A DNA stretch of 64,000 nt. It comes from Pontederia crassipes (taxonomy: Eukaryota; Streptophyta; Magnoliopsida; Commelinales; Pontederiaceae). Location: contig JAUKPH010000023.1 of NCBI GenBank assembly GCA_030549335.1, positions 620,001 through 684,000 on the forward strand, written 5' to 3'. This document shows, piece after piece, positions 11,970-24,639 of this stretch; within the stretch, counting starts at the first letter, position 1, and the number at the start of each line of letters is the position of its first letter. The notes beneath the pieces are model-generated. The model worked only from the letters and a program-made list of their open reading frames with translations. It did not search any database and was not told the DNA's origin. The translations under genes and the position numbers were made by a program.

Positions 11970-12697
11970 TGATACGATGCTCAAGAATAATACCTTGAGT
12001 GACCGGAGCAATATATGATAATCAAAGAAATGAGATCAAACAAATTTTCAGGCAGTGAAATATCAACCTTAAGATTACAATGAACCAAGTAATCGATATT
12101 ATAAATAGATGGATTTAATCACAAGATTACGAACTTTGTAATTAACAACAGAAGTTCCTGAAGAACGAGTTGTAGGAGTTCCCTCACAACAAAAAAATTA
12201 TGTCAAATTTTTAATAGATTCAAAGATGTCTCAAATAACAATGAGTACCAGTATTTATAGACCTTAGAAATAAAATTTGGGCTGAAAAAAAATATGCTAA
12301 CTTAGCCTGCAAGTAACCTAACTAATTTAGTAAAATAACAAACTCAATTTCTGTTACAATCCTCATCAGCATATTCCATATCTAATTAATTCCAAAATTT
12401 CCAAATAAATATGGTCGAACCATGATTTATTTGGCTCAAGTTATGCTAAGTCTTCATACGGCCCAATTTTTAACACATTGAGAAGTTAGAACTGATTTGT
12501 AGTTGCATGCCCACTTTGTAAATGATTTTCTATTGTCTTCTGAAGTTGTTTTGCTCTTCATCTTGTAAGTGGGCGTAAGGATTCTTGATTATATTCAGTT
12601 TCTTCATCTTGAATATCTATAGTACTATCTTGATCATCGAACTTTACTCGAACATTCCTATTTCAATTGGTTGCATTTATCGAAGATTCTCAGTTCA
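11970..12697 (-). repeat. 3' LTR of the 11970-17635 element
   Basis: It aligns by eye along its whole length with 16906-17635, with scattered substitutions and small indels. It starts TGAACTG and ends GTATCA in element orientation, so the terminal TG/CA is intact here, whereas the other LTR ends in TA. Confidence 0.85.
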
Positions 12698-12880
12698 TAT
12701 CATTCCCCTCCTCTTCAAAAGGATTCATCCTCGAATCTGCATTAAAATCAAAAGGAGACCAGTTAGTAACATTGAAAGTAGAACTCACTACAAGTCAACT
12801 CGATAGGCGTTGTCATTAATTTTCTCGGTGATCTTGAAAGGACCATTTCCACGTGGATGCAACGTTGATTTTCGTTCTTG

Positions 12881-13723
12881 TTAAAATCTCTCTTTTCTGA
12901 AATGTATCCAAACGAAATCTCTTAGCTGGAAAGTAATCTTCTTCCTCTTGTTATTCAAATGACTAGCAACTTGTTCATTCCTTTGAACGATATGATCCCT
13001 AGTATCCTCATGAATCTTCTTAACCAATTCAGCATTCCTTTTGCCACCTAGATTGACAACTTCTTTCACCCATAGAACACGCCAAAAGTGACTCAGAAAT
13101 TTGGCATCCCTATCAGTTACAATAGTTTTTGGAACGCAATGTGGATGCACAACCTCAAAGAATACATCTGCAACATGAGTAGTATCGTTAGTTTTACGAC
13201 AAGAAATAAAGTGTGCCATTTTTTAAAACTTGTCAACAATAACAAATATAGAGTCTTTTCCTCTTCTAGACCATGGCAAACCTAGAACAAAATCCATGGA
13301 AACATCAATCCAAGGATGACTAGGAACTGACAAAGGCATATATAATCCATGAGGTCTAATTTTAGATTTAGCCTTCCTGCATGCTATGCAATTATCGCAA
13401 TTTCGTTGCACTTCTCCCTTCATGTGAGGCCAAAAGAAATGTTCTTTCAAAATTTCTAAAGTTTTCAAAACTCCAAAGTGCCCTATTAAACCTCCCGCAT
13501 GTGATTCTTTAACAAGCAATTCACACAAAGAACATTGAGAAATACATAGCTTATTCTTGTGAAATAAATACCCTTCAAATCTGTAAAAGTTTTGAAAACC
13601 AAATTTTTCACAAGCGTTAAACACCACAGAGAAATTAGGATCTTTCTCATACAAATCTTTCAAATATTCAAAACCCAGAAATTTTGCATCAAATAACGAG
13701 ATAAGTGTATATCTTCGTGACAA
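12881..13723 (-). pseudogene. Ty3/gypsy integrase remnant
   Basis: The - strand frames 13223-13723 and 12881-13219 carry an integrase N-terminal zinc region (HFGVLKTLEILKEHFFWPHM, then CDNCIACRKAKS), the first core aspartate in WIDVSMDFVLGLP, and the second in [16 protein letters not shown] stop or frameshift between IFVIVDKF and MAHFISC breaks the core. The part after FLSHFWR jumps to a distal stretch ending [10 protein letters not shown], so the third catalytic acid region is deleted. Not functional. Confidence 0.85.
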
Positions 13724-14096
13724 TACATCTTATGTTTTCCTTTTCATGTTTATATTTGATAACAAAAGGAAATATTTCAATGAATTCAACCCAGTGACCA
13801 TGTTGTCGATTTAGCTTACCTTGTCCCTTCAAATGTTGAAAGGATTCATGACCTAGATGAATGACAAATTCTTTGGACCACAAATAGTGTTGCCAAGTCT
13901 ATAAAGCTCTCACCAATGAATATAGCTCCTTATCATATGTGGAACAGTTAAGAGCTGTGCCATTAAGTTTCTCACTAAAATAAGCAATTGGCCTTCCTTC
14001 CTGCATTAGAATAGCACCAATAACAACATAAGTAATATAAAAACTGATGTAACTATCATACTCAACTGGAAGAAATATGTTATGCCCACGAGACAA
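13689..14096 (-). pseudogene. Ty3/gypsy RNase H remnant
   Basis: Frames 13899-14096 and 13689-13883 read as consecutive RNase H blocks: [20 protein letters not shown], then [19 protein letters not shown] sequence, then [20 protein letters not shown] and KYKHEKENI. The usual TDH in the last segment is LGH here, and the frames are separated by a stop. This joins directly to the integrase remnant, as in Ty3/gypsy pol. Confidence 0.8.
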
Positions 14097-15227
14097 TTTT
14101 ATTTATGAAATAAACTGCTAAACTTGGGGGACCTTCCTTTGCGCATAGGGATCCTGTCAAATAAGATGTATAATATATTCCAAAAAATGAGAAATCCAAT
14201 ATGGACATTGTCAAGCGATTCCAAGATAAAAATATCAGTTTTCATGAAATAAATGAATTTTTAACATATGAAAGTGAAATATTGTAAGATTCATAACTAA
14301 ACAAATAACTTGGCTCATTCAAGGAATCATGCAAATCCCTGCAACTACTCAAAGTATCACCAAAGTGATCACGCAAGTGATTGTTATAAATCAAAATATC
14401 TCCAAAGAAATTACTCTCAACTCTTCAATGAAAAATACATAGAAGTCCAGCTAATGCAAATGCAACGAATTTTCCAATCATTATGTGAAAATTATATGAA
14501 AGATTGCAACCAACATCGCCAAAAATGATCTTAGGAAATCACAAAGGTGGATTTAAAGAAATGAATAAGATTCTAGGATCATCAAAAAATCTTGAAATTA
14601 TAATCAACCAATCAAAAGTGTTCGGGACTAGAAAATATTCATTCCAAATTTTTAACATATGGCTCAAATAAAGTGTTTCAGCACTCAATGAAGAACAAAG
14701 TGAAATATAAAATTGAGATCTAATATTTGCATGCCATTCAATACTTCTCTTAATCAAAACATGCAAGTCAGTCACATTCGACAAGTATAAACTTTCAAAA
14801 ACAATAAATGATCTTTTCAAACTAGTTATCATAAACTCAATACAACATCTCCTTACTTCATGTACTCGACTCCTACATGCCTCTACACGAAAATAAAAAT
14901 CATAAGATAAAAGATGGTTAGTGTCAGAAAAATTACCGAATTCTCTTTCTTTTTCATCGTCATCTTTTCACTGAAAACTCTCTGAAGATGGCTTTTATAA
15001 GCACTCAAGACCTATTATCTTTTCATTATCACAACATTCAACACATAATTTTTTCCTCTCAATGCTTTCTAAAAGTGGCATTTCTAAATACTCAGGATCT
15101 AATCTTTCTCTCATTCTCACAACTCTTGTAACATGCAACATTTAGATGTTGTATCTCAATGCCCTTTCTAAGAACTCAAAAGTTTTGTGTCTTTCATATT
15201 CATCACTCAAGTTGTGACACATATTTT
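14097..15227 (-). other. internal region of the LTR element without recognisable pol
   Basis: This lies where reverse transcriptase should be, between RNase H and the protease-distal linker, but I recognise no RT motif on either strand. The sequence is AT-rich with only short ORFs. Replacement or deletion of the RT portion is the simplest reading. Confidence 0.5.
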
Positions 15228-16007
15228 TTATCTGTCTTCCTCACAACACTCAAAACCATTTTCAATTACAATATTACTTTCAGCTTTTTCTTTCTTCATG
15301 TGATTTTGTGCAGTCATGCTCTTCCTCTCAATGTTGTAAGCTGCTACACGCTCCTTAAGTTGAACCTGCTCTGTGTATGCTTCTTGAGGTGGCAATGGTA
15401 CTAAAGTATACTTTCTTCCATCCTTGTAAGATTTATAATGTGTCACCCCAAAAGGATATGACAAACATGCAATGACACCACATCACATAATACATTAATA
15501 AATCTTCCAATTTTAAATTACACAAGCATCAGTTTGGCCACTTTGACTTCTCCTCCATTGTTTGCTCACTGTAGCTTATATGGGTTGGGTTGCTTGAAGA
15601 TTCATAGTCCCAGCTTTTCAACCACTGTAGCTAGCAAGATTGATGCAGCTTCCACTATCAATAATCAGTCAATAAGTTCTGTCCATAACACAACAACGCA
15701 CATAGAAAACATTTTCTTGATCATGACTTTTTCCTCCAATCTGAACATGCCTATGCCTTCTCCAACTTTCATCATCTTTCTCTTCCATCTCTTCATCACG
15801 TTCATCAGCACGCTATCTTTGGCAATCTCTTCTTTGATTTGATTGTATAACTTGTTGTAGTTGTACAATTTGCACATCTACCTAATCATGAAGTTCAGTA
15901 ATCATATTTTCAAGACGCTGAAAATGTTGTGCCATGACCTCCATCATTCTTGTTTGATCAATTTCTTCTTTTCTAAGGTTAAGCTCTTTGTCATTTCCTG
16001 TTGACAT
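15228..16007 (-). pseudogene. gag start, protease and linker of the LTR element
   Basis: A gag-like start MSTGNDKELNLRKEE begins at 16007 on - and stops after about 40 residues (LENMITELHD). Near 15620-15670 the frame reads IIDSGSCINLAS, matching the aspartic protease active site of Ty3/gypsy elements (D-S/G-G-S/C). The frame 15228-15464 has the basic linker YTLVPLPPQEAY and ...VQLKERV that follows protease. The gag zinc knuckle is missing. Confidence 0.65.
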
Positions 16008-16891
16008 TATGAGAAATTTCTGCAGCAAAAGTTAGTGGCAAAAGCAACCTCACATGGTGACACTCAATGGTGATACTCATATTTTACCTCAACTCTATTA
16101 GATCTTTTTCCTTCAATTGTACTCACCACTCAGCCTTTTTATCTCTCTCGTGAACCCTCCAATAAGTTCTAAGAGAACTAATGCAAGTCAACACAAGACA
16201 ATGAGCAATTAAATCAATCTAATTTATTAATATGGTTGCGAGATCAAAATAAATACTTGAAATTGAGTTTGGAATATAAATCAAGAAAATATTGTCAAAT
16301 AAGGATAGATATAAAAGGTTCATAATGGAAATGAAATCAAATATGACCCTTCATTGAGTCAAATTATTATATTCTCAAATATTTCTTTTACACTTTTCTC
16401 TTTAGAAATAATCTTTCCTTTTCTTTTCTATCCTTCCTCTTCCTTTTGAAACCTTCCTTTCTATTTTTTTCTCAGATTATTTTCGAATTTTTTTCCAGAA
16501 ATTTTCTTTCATGTTCTTCCCTTCTCCTTTCTTACACTTTTCTTTCTTTTCACTAATTTTTTTGCACATTTTTTTTCAAATTTTTTTGATATTTTTATTT
16601 TTGATACTACAGGAGATCTTGATAAGAACTATCAAATCAAAATTTGATAAGGATGATAAAGAAGAAAATAGTAGAGATAAGAGCAAATAAGGAAGATGGC
16701 TACGGTCTAAAGAACAAATAAGAAAAATTTATTTGTGGTTTTTTTCTGAAACTACAGCAGATTTTGAAGAATATAAGGATGATGGGTAGGGTTTGTAAAA
16801 CAAATAAGACAATTTTTTTCTTTTTTTAGAAACTAAAATAGGAAACAACTTGAATAATAGAAGATAACTAGAAAGCCGAATAAAAAATGCA

Positions 16892-16904
16892 GCCTTGATA
16901 CTAA
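16892..16904 (-). promoter_or_regulatory. degenerate tRNA-Met-type primer-binding site
   Basis: Read on -, TTAGTATCAAGGC abuts the 5' LTR end and resembles TGGTATCAGAGC, the initiator tRNA-Met primer site common in plant Ty3/gypsy elements. Confidence 0.55.
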
Positions 16905-16905
16905 C

Positions 16906-17635
16906 TAATACGATGCCCAAGAACAATGCCTTAAGCGACCGAAACAATATATGATAATCAAATAAATGAGATCAAATGAATTTTCAGGCAGTGAAATATC
17001 AACCTCAAGATTATAATGAATCAAGTAATCGATATTATAAATAGATGGACTTAATCACAAGATTACAAACCTTATAATTAACAATGGAAGTTCCCGAAGA
17101 ATGGATTGCAAGAGTTCCCTCACAACAAAAGCAATTAAGTGAAATTTTAAATAGATTCAAAGATGTCTCAAATAACAATGAGTATCAGTATTTATAGGCC
17201 CTAGAAATAGAATTTAGGCTGAAAGAAAATACCATAACTTAGCCTACAAGTAACCTAACTAATTTAGTAAAATAGCAAACTCAATTTCTATTACAATCCT
17301 TATTAGCATATTCCATATCTAATTAATTCTGAAAATTCCAAATAAATATGGTTAAACCATGATTTATTTGGCCCAATTTATGCTAACTTTTCATGCGGTC
17401 CAATTTGTATCACAATGAGAAGTTGGATCTAATTTGTAATTGCATGCCCACTTTGTAAATGATTTTCTATTGTCTTCTGAAATTGTTTTGCTCTTCATCT
17501 TGTAAGTGGGCATAAGGATTCTTGATTATATTCAATTTCTTCATCTCAAAAGATCCATAGTATTATCTTGATCATCGAGCTTTACTCGAACATCTTTATT
17601 TTCATCGGTTGCATTTATCGAAGCTTCCCAGTTCA
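16906..17635 (-). repeat. 5' LTR of the 11970-17635 element
   Basis: Direct repeat of 11970-12697 with scattered differences. It starts TGAACTGGGAAGC in element orientation. Confidence 0.85.
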
Positions 17636-18930
17636 TAACCTCCACTTCCTTCTCTGTCCATAAGGGGCATTGGCAGGGAGACCCTCTCTCGCTGTATCTT
17701 TTTGTCATGATATCTTAGACTTTTTTCATCCATATTAAAAACTCAGGCTACAAATGGTACCATCATCCCTTTTACTCGGGGCCCTTCAGCCTTACTCACC
17801 TTTTGTACGTAGACGATCTCCTCATTTGCATTGTAGCTACCAAAAAGAACTGTAAAGCTCTCATTGATACCTTCGTCTTATGAGTCCCTTACTAATAAGA
17901 AAGTTAATCATGTGAAGTTAGGGATCTTCCTTCCTTGTGGGCTGAAAAGTTGACACCGCGACCTTTTACGAAACACGCTTGGCTTCAAAATTAGAAGTTT
18001 CCCCTTCACATATTTGGCTTCTCCTATTTCATACACTTGCATTCCTAGTAACATGTTCACCTTTCTACACTAGAAGGTTTCTACTAGACTGGCAGGCTAG
18101 AAAAGTAAATTACTCTCCCAGGCCTGACGCATTACACTTATCAAATCGGTTCTAAATACCTTGCCCATCTACTCGCTTGGCACTACATACTTTACTGAAG
18201 GAACCATTGAATCTCTAGAATGTCTCTCTCGTCGCTTCTTGTGGGAAAATGACACTCAACGGCAAGCCAATCATCTTATCACTTGGAGCACTGTCCAGCT
18301 CCCTAAGCATTCTGGGTATCTGCAACTTACACTATGTACGCACTTCTCTTATTGCTAAGCCAATTCTGGGTTCACTAAACCATACAAACTCCCCTTGGTC
18401 TGAACTCACATCATCCAAGTATCCCCGACTACATCCTTGGTCTCACTGTGCCCCTTAGTTCCCATCATATGAATGGCGCCTGTTGTTAAATGCTTTCCCA
18501 AGCCTTCATCTTGGATTCAAGAAACTGATTGGAAATGGCTTCTCGACCACTATTATTCTTGATCCGTGGATTTGTACTACCCCTCTCCAGTGGATGCCTA
18601 CATTTATCAACACTTCTCTCCCTCTAGAGAATATGATGATCTCTGCGCTTATGTCTCAGGGAACTTGGAATCCGCCCTTCCTGTAGAATCTCTTTGGCAA
18701 AGACATTTGTGATTGCATCACATCGATTTATTTTTCATGTAATGCTAGTGATGATGTGTAGATTTGGACGCCTCATAACTTTGGGTGTCCACATGCTAAA
18801 TCTATATTTCGTTATGCTCAACAGCTCTATAATTTTATATAGTGGTCGTGCATATTTTATGCAGCAGGCTCAAGGATTTTTGAAAAAAAAAATACTCCTC
18901 CTGATACTCTTACTTAAGATGGGGTAAGGG
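17636..18930 (+). pseudogene. L1-type LINE ORF2, 3' piece (RT thumb and zf-RVT-proximal region)
   Basis: Reading resumes with FSVHKGHWQGDPLSR (17657-17700), the conserved RQGDPLSP block expected shortly after the MINGIL block that ends at 11969. Further on, LPIYSLGTTYFTEGTIESLE and LSRRFLWENDTQRQ (18160-18260) match the downstream region of plant LINE ORF2, and FKKLIGNGFSTTIILDPW follows near 18510-18570. Several stops and frameshifts are present. The end, about 18930, is approximate. Confidence 0.8.
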
Positions 18931-18939
18931 GTTTTATGA

Positions 18940-19448
18940 CTTGAACTTTATGTACTTTAACTTTACTTTGGGAATTTAAAGATACAGTTACTTGTGGATT
19001 CTTAAAACTAGAGAACTGAGAGTATGTTTGGGATTGGTAATCATCACTTTGACTCGACATTGATATCGTCCGGAGTGTCGTTTGTTTCTGTTGCCTTTTA
19101 TGGAGTAACTTGAGCTGGCGTGCTAAGGATTTTTTCTACTAGATTTGATGAGCAACGATTGAGCCAGCAATTATCTTCTTGGAAATTGGGGCTTCGTCCT
19201 CATCGAAAGATGAAGCTCTATCATCCTGCATAAGAGGAGAGGTTAGTGGTGAAGGAGATTTTAAAGAAGGGCTTACTTGCGGTTGTTCTGGAGACTCAGA
19301 TTATTACTCATTAGCTAGAGAAGAGGCAATGTCTTCAGTTGGAGGCTGATCTTCTGGAGGTGGTGTGTCCAATGATGCAGGAGGTGTCCTGCATACAGAA
19401 GTAGTGTGGGCATGCTAAAGGTCTTGATTATCAGAATTGTCTAGAGGG
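18940..19448. other. no gene recognised; probable Athila 3' end
   Basis: Only short accidental frames are seen. It should contain the 3' part of the - strand Athila element, but no polypurine tract or LTR copy matching the sequence beyond 26735 could be recognised. Confidence 0.4.
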
Positions 19449-20713
19449 CTAAGAGGAGGTACTTGGGGCTTGGTGAGGTTTCGAGAGAGGCATGGCTAGT
19501 ATCCAATTGGCGTCAGAGGTGACTGATGTTCTATATGGGTTGGGCAGAGGTACCAATTCATTGGTGGGGTGCAGATAGTAGGTATCCTCAATGCACTTAA
19601 CCATGCGCATGTGGATGAAGGTACGGAGGAGGTTGAGGGTTCCTCGTGCTAATAAGTCTAGTTGGCTGAAATTCACATTAAAGGCTTGGGCGACTAGTGT
19701 AACGAGGCCTTCGAGAATGACGGGGCCGCATTCCTAGGTGGTAATACGAGACAAAAATTTGAGGAAAATGCCACCAGTGTCGATTTGGTTTCCAGTGAGG
19801 AAAGACCAAATAATCAGGAGTTTGGGTTCACGCACTCTGGACTCAGTATTCCCTTATTATAGTAGGATATTTGCTAAAATGCGATGAAAATATCGGACTA
19901 TAAGATTAGAAATAGACGCATACTTAGTTTTGTTACGGATGAGAGCTTGTTCGCCGGTGAGAGTTGTCCAGAACTTGTCATAGCTCGGGATGACAGAAAG
20001 GGCAAAGCAATAGGGAAGGCCCATAATGTCATTGAAATGGCGGAATGTCCAGTTCAAATTCGCATTGAAGAGACAAAACATTATCATCTGATTCTACTGT
20101 TGTATAATGATAGAGCTTAAAAACTCCCAAGCTAACTCGGGGAAAGCGTGCCACCGAGAGAAAAAGAATTTTTGTGCATGAATGCGAGAAGTCAGGAAAT
20201 CAAAATCATCATAAAATCCAATGTCTCTGAAGCAATAATATCCAGGTACCTAGTAGTAGAGAAGGAACGATTAATGAGATTGGAGTACCTGATTTGTTGT
20301 GTGTCGGTGCGGAAGATGATGCTCGCAGGCTAGATGAGTAGGGGCAGTTTGTTGGCATCTTGAGCACTTGTGATCTTCAGAGTGGAAGAAACTGAAAGGC
20401 GATGGGGAGCTTGTGCGATGACGGGCATTTTTCCTCGCTACGATGTGGTTGATGATGGCAGTTTGGCGATAGCGCTTTTCATTCCCTTTGGTTTTCGTGA
20501 AGTGGCCTCGGGCTCTTTCTCAGTGGAAGGTACTTGCGAAGATGGGGGTGAGGGTTTAGCGGGGATAACTAGGGTTGAAGAGGGAGCACTAGTGCGTTTG
20601 GAGGCAACCTTTTTGCGCTTATGGGTGGTGGATGGAAGCTGAAGCATCGTCGTTGACAGTTCTGAACTCTCTGGGCGAGTGAAGGTAGGTGAAGGAGAGG
20701 GATCGAGGTCCAA
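19449..20713 (-). pseudogene. Athila env-position ORF (ORF3) remnant
   Basis: Three - strand frames lie downstream of integrase in element order: 20438-20713 (S/T/P-rich, basic), 19857-20087 (FWTTLTGEQALIRNKTKYAS, then IVRYFHRILANILL) and 19449-19676 (LARGTLNLLRTFIHMRMVKC). The RYFHRILA block is typical of the third ORF of Athila elements, whose role is unproven. The frames are separated by stops, so it is not expressed as one protein. Confidence 0.6.
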
Positions 20714-21189
20714 AGGATTAGTAGAGGAAGAACCGTGGATGGTTGGTGGAATTGGTCGCTTTCTTTCACCAGAAGACTAACTTCTCATGGAGACCATGAT
20801 CACCGAAGTAAAGAAATGAAGGGAACAGTAGAGTGGAAATGGGAGTGAGGGTGATGTGTTTGCAAAGTTGTATCAAGGTATGACGTAGAGTGAGTGGGAG
20901 TGATAGGAGTGAAGATAGTGGGGTACAGGGTGTATATGTGGCTAGTGGGGTAGATGAATCGGTGATCGACACGTGGCGCACATGCAAAAATGCACAAATT
21001 CAAAAATTTGATTTGGGACAGATGGATAAATCAGGACAATAAAAATGGTGCAGTGGATATAGTGGGTCCGATTAATTAGCAAAAAGAAGAAGGGTTATGC
21101 AGGAAAAATGAAGGGGTGATCACGCAGAAAGATTAAGGGAATGTGGAAAGGAAAAGAAAGAGGTAGTTGGGTTACCTCCTAGGAGCGCT

Positions 21190-24100
21190 ATCTTTAATGT
21201 CTTTAGCTAGGCATTCCTACACCCCATTAGGTAGGTGGTATGTCAGGTGGTGAGAGGGTGAGATGCTCCATCATTCCATGAAAATCCTAGGGTGTGTATT
21301 ATTTCATACGCTGACCATTAACCGTGAAGCATTCGCCTTGTGCATTCTCCAGTTCAATAGCTCCAGAGTCATAGATTTTAGTGATAGTGAAGGACCAAAC
21401 CATCGAGTCTTCAATTTACCAGGGAAGAACTTGAACATGGAATTAAATAACACGGCTTGATCACCAACACTGAAATACCGTCGCAAGATCTTTTTATCAT
21501 GCCACTGCTTGGATTTCTCTTTGTATATGAGAGATTTATCATAGGCTATAAGTCTTATTTTATCTAGCTCCGATGTTGTAATAGTTGTTATTCACCTGCA
21601 GCTTTCATGTCCGTATTTATTAGCTTGATTGCCCAATGAGCTTTGTGCTTTATTTCAATTGGTAGGTGACAGGCTTTTCCGTAGACTAATATGTAAGGGG
21701 TGGCTCCCAAAGATGTCTTGAATGCAGTTCAATCGGCCCATAGTGCATCATCCAACTTAGAGCTCCAATCTTTCCATGACCAGGAAAGATTGGAGCTCTA
21801 AGTTGGATGATGCTTTCTCCAAAATATTATTTATCTGGTGATTAGATACTTCCACTTATCCACAAGTCTACAGGTGATATGGTGTGATACCCTATGGGAG
21901 ATACCATATTTCTTCAGGAGGTTTTCAAATTGACGTTCGATAAAATGTCGCCCACCATCACTGACGACTATTCTGGGCATACCAAATTGTGGAAAGACAA
22001 CCTTAGTGGAAAGCTTATGGACCGAATGTGAATCACATCGTACGGCGGGAACTACTTCTACCCATTTAGAAAAATAATCAACGGCAACCAGTATATATTT
22101 GTAAGCTCCAGAATTTGGGAAAGGACCCATATAGTATGTTCCCCATATGTTGAATAACTCCACTGCGAGGATTCCTTGCAATGGCATCTCTTGTCATTGT
22201 TCGATATTTCCCGATTTTTGACAACTATCACATGAACAAACAAAATGATGGACATCTCTGAAAAGCGTTGGCCAAAAAAATACTGATTGGAGAACGCGGG
22301 TAGTCATGCACTGTGTACCCCCATGTCCACCGCTGGTGTGTGGCAGGACTCAATAATATCCCTGGTTTCTTCAGTTACTACACATCGGCGCAACATCCCA
22401 TCGGAGCATTCTTTAAACAAGAAAGGATCATCCCAATAATAGTCCTCGACATATCTGAAGAATTTTTCCTTCTGGTATTTTGTGAAGTTTGGCGGTATTA
22501 CTCCTCCCGCTAAGTAATTGGCTATGTCTGCATACCATGGCACCGGAGTGATTGACAGGAGGTAATCATCAGGTAAAGTACCTCGTATTGGTGGTGAAGT
22601 GTTCTTTGTACCTGGTGATAGTTCTAGTCTATATAAATGATTTGCTACTTGATTCTCAAACCCAAATTTGTCTACAATCTCAATGTCAGACTTTTGCAAA
22701 GATAGGATCCACCATATTAGGCGAGGTTTTGCTTCCTTCTTTGAGAATAAGTGTCTGAGTGCATAGTGGTCAGTATGTATGATTGCCTTGGATCCAACCA
22801 GATACTGTTTGAATTTTTTCATAGCGTACACCACAGCTAATAACTCTTTCTCCATGGTGGTATAATTCTGCTGAGCTGGGTCAATTATTTTACTAGCATA
22901 GTGGATGACATGCATGAGTTTATTCACTTTCTAGCCCAGTACAGGCGCAACTGAGGAATCACTAGCATCACATGACTTCAAGTGGGAGTGTCTAGTACGG
23001 AGGTTGCATAATGGGAGCGGACAGTGTTGTCCGAAGCAAATGAAAAGCAGACAGACATGCATCATCAAAATTGAACTCTGCATCTTTATGTAGTAGGTTA
23101 GTGAGGGGTTTTGCAATCTTAGAGAAATCTTTGATAAATTGTCTATAAAATGCTACGTGCCCCAGAAATCTACGGATACCCTTTACATTGACAGATGGGG
23201 GTAGCTAGCCAATAACTTCAATCTTTGCTGAGTCCATTTCAATTCCTCTATTTGATATGGGATGTGTCCAAGAACAACTCCTTGCTAAACCACGAAATGG
23301 CACTTCTCTCAATTCAAAACTAAATTAACTTCTTCACATCTCTTTAACACTCGTTCAAGATTTGTTAAACATTAAGAAAAGGAGGATCCATAAACAGAGA
23401 AATCGTCCATGCACACCTCCATAATTTTTTCTATAAAATTAGAGAATATAACAGTCATGCAATGTTGAAAAGTAGCTGGAGCATTACATAAACCAAATGG
23501 CCTTCGTCGATAGGCTAAGGTACCATATGGACAAGTGAAGATAGTTTTCTCTTGATCAGTTGAATGTATAGGTATTTGTAGAAAGCCAGAGAAACCGATA
23601 AGATAATAACAATAATTATGCATAGCAAGTCGTTCAAGCATTTGATCAATAAAGGGTAAAGGAAAATGATCTTTTCCTGTAGCTTTATTAAGTTTTCAAA
23701 AATCCACACACATTCGTCAACTTGGGTAGCTATCATTTCCCCTTTTGAGTTTTCAACTACTATCATTCCACCCTTTTTTTGGGACCACCTGAATTGAGCT
23801 AACCCATTGACCATCAGAGATATAATAAATTAGACCAGAATCTAAAAGCTTTAGGACCTCCTTAACCACCTCCTGCAAAATGGGATTTAATCTCCTTTGT
23901 CCTTCCCTAGAGGGTTTTACACTGTCTTCAAGGGAAATTCTATGCATGCAAAGGGAGGGGCTAATACCTTTAATGTTGGTCATGGAATATCCAATGGCTT
24001 TTCTATGTCGTCTAAGGATAGCAAGAAGGTCAGCTGTCTATTCTCTCCTTAAAGCAAAACTAACAATGACAGGCAATGTAGAATTTCTGTCTAGAAATTC

Positions 24101-24620
24101 ATACCACAGAGTGGAGGGAAGCTCCTTCATTTTCACCTTCGGAAGAGTTTACAGTTGGAGAAGTCTTAATAACAGGATCAGAAGGACGAGGCATATCTGG
24201 TTCTTGAGGAAGAATATCGTGGGAGTTCATCATGACTTAGTAGATTTCTCTTTGGGGATCATCAATGTGCTCACTCACTTCAGAGGTTAAACATCGTTGT
24301 AAAGGATCTGGAATTGAAATTAAGCTAACAACCTCTCTGGTGGCCTCATCTATCACATTAGAGGCTTCGCAACAGTTTTCATACACCAAAGATTTCATGA
24401 CCTATGGAAAGTTGAACTCAATTTTATCTTGCCCTAGTTGAAATGAGAGCTGACAATTCTTCACATCTATAACTGCTCCAGCCATGGCACAGAATGGGCA
24501 TCCTAAGATCAGAGGTACATTGATGTCTTCCTCTATGTCTAGCACCACAAAATCGGCGAGAATATAGAATTTGCCAACTTTGATTGGAATATCTTCTAAG
24601 ATGCCATGGGGTCTTTTCAC
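21190..24620 (-). pseudogene. Athila-lineage pol remnant (protease, RT, RNase H, integrase)
   Basis: In - strand order: protease-region block at 24402-24620 (PIKVGKFYILADFVVLDIEE, ILGCPFCAMAGAVIDV); RT at 23372-23983 (SSIQVVPKKG, PFGLCNAPATFQHCM, then the catalytic-box VCMDDFSVYG); RNase H at 22304-22927 (YTTMEKELLAVVYAMKKFKQ, AIIHTDHYALRHLF); integrase core at 21831-22187 ([30 protein letters not shown]); integrase C-terminal at 21304-21486 (FFPGKLKTRWFGP); then GCGCTCCTAGGAGGTAACCC, the post-integrase motif also seen near 6106. Multiple stops and frameshifts make it defective. Confidence 0.9.
21745..21813. repeat. 31-bp perfect inverted repeat within the Athila integrase
   Basis: Arms 21745-21775 and 21783-21813 are exact reverse complements with a 7-base spacer (ATGACCA). 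The arm encodes, in pol sense, the KDWSSKLDDA block between the integrase core and C-terminal region, so one arm is an inverted duplicate rather than normal coding sequence. Confidence 0.95.
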
Positions 24621-24639
24621 TGATCTATCCGCAAGTTAT

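Larger units (their letters stand above)
11970..17635 (-). mobile_element. Ty3/gypsy LTR retrotransposon inserted in the LINE
   Basis: Two direct repeats of about 730 bp, 11970-12697 and 16906-17635, bracket an internal region read on the - strand. Each begins TGAACTG and ends TCGTAT(C/T)A in element orientation. A PBS-like TTAGTATCAAGGC (16892-16904) follows the 5' LTR, and a polypurine AAGAGGAGGGGAATGATA precedes the 3' LTR. Order on the - strand is gag start, protease, RNase H, integrase. No reverse transcriptase is recognised. A clean target duplication was not found. The insertion cuts LINE ORF2 between two adjacent conserved blocks. Confidence 0.88.

Noticed and set aside
13525..13900. 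Functional integrase or host transposase gene
   Set aside because: Stops and a deletion through the catalytic core show it is a retroelement relic.
14110..14130. AAACTTGGGGGACC as a further Athila polypurine tract
   Set aside because: It lies in the middle of a different LTR element and in the opposite sense; no adjacent LTR or Athila sequence.
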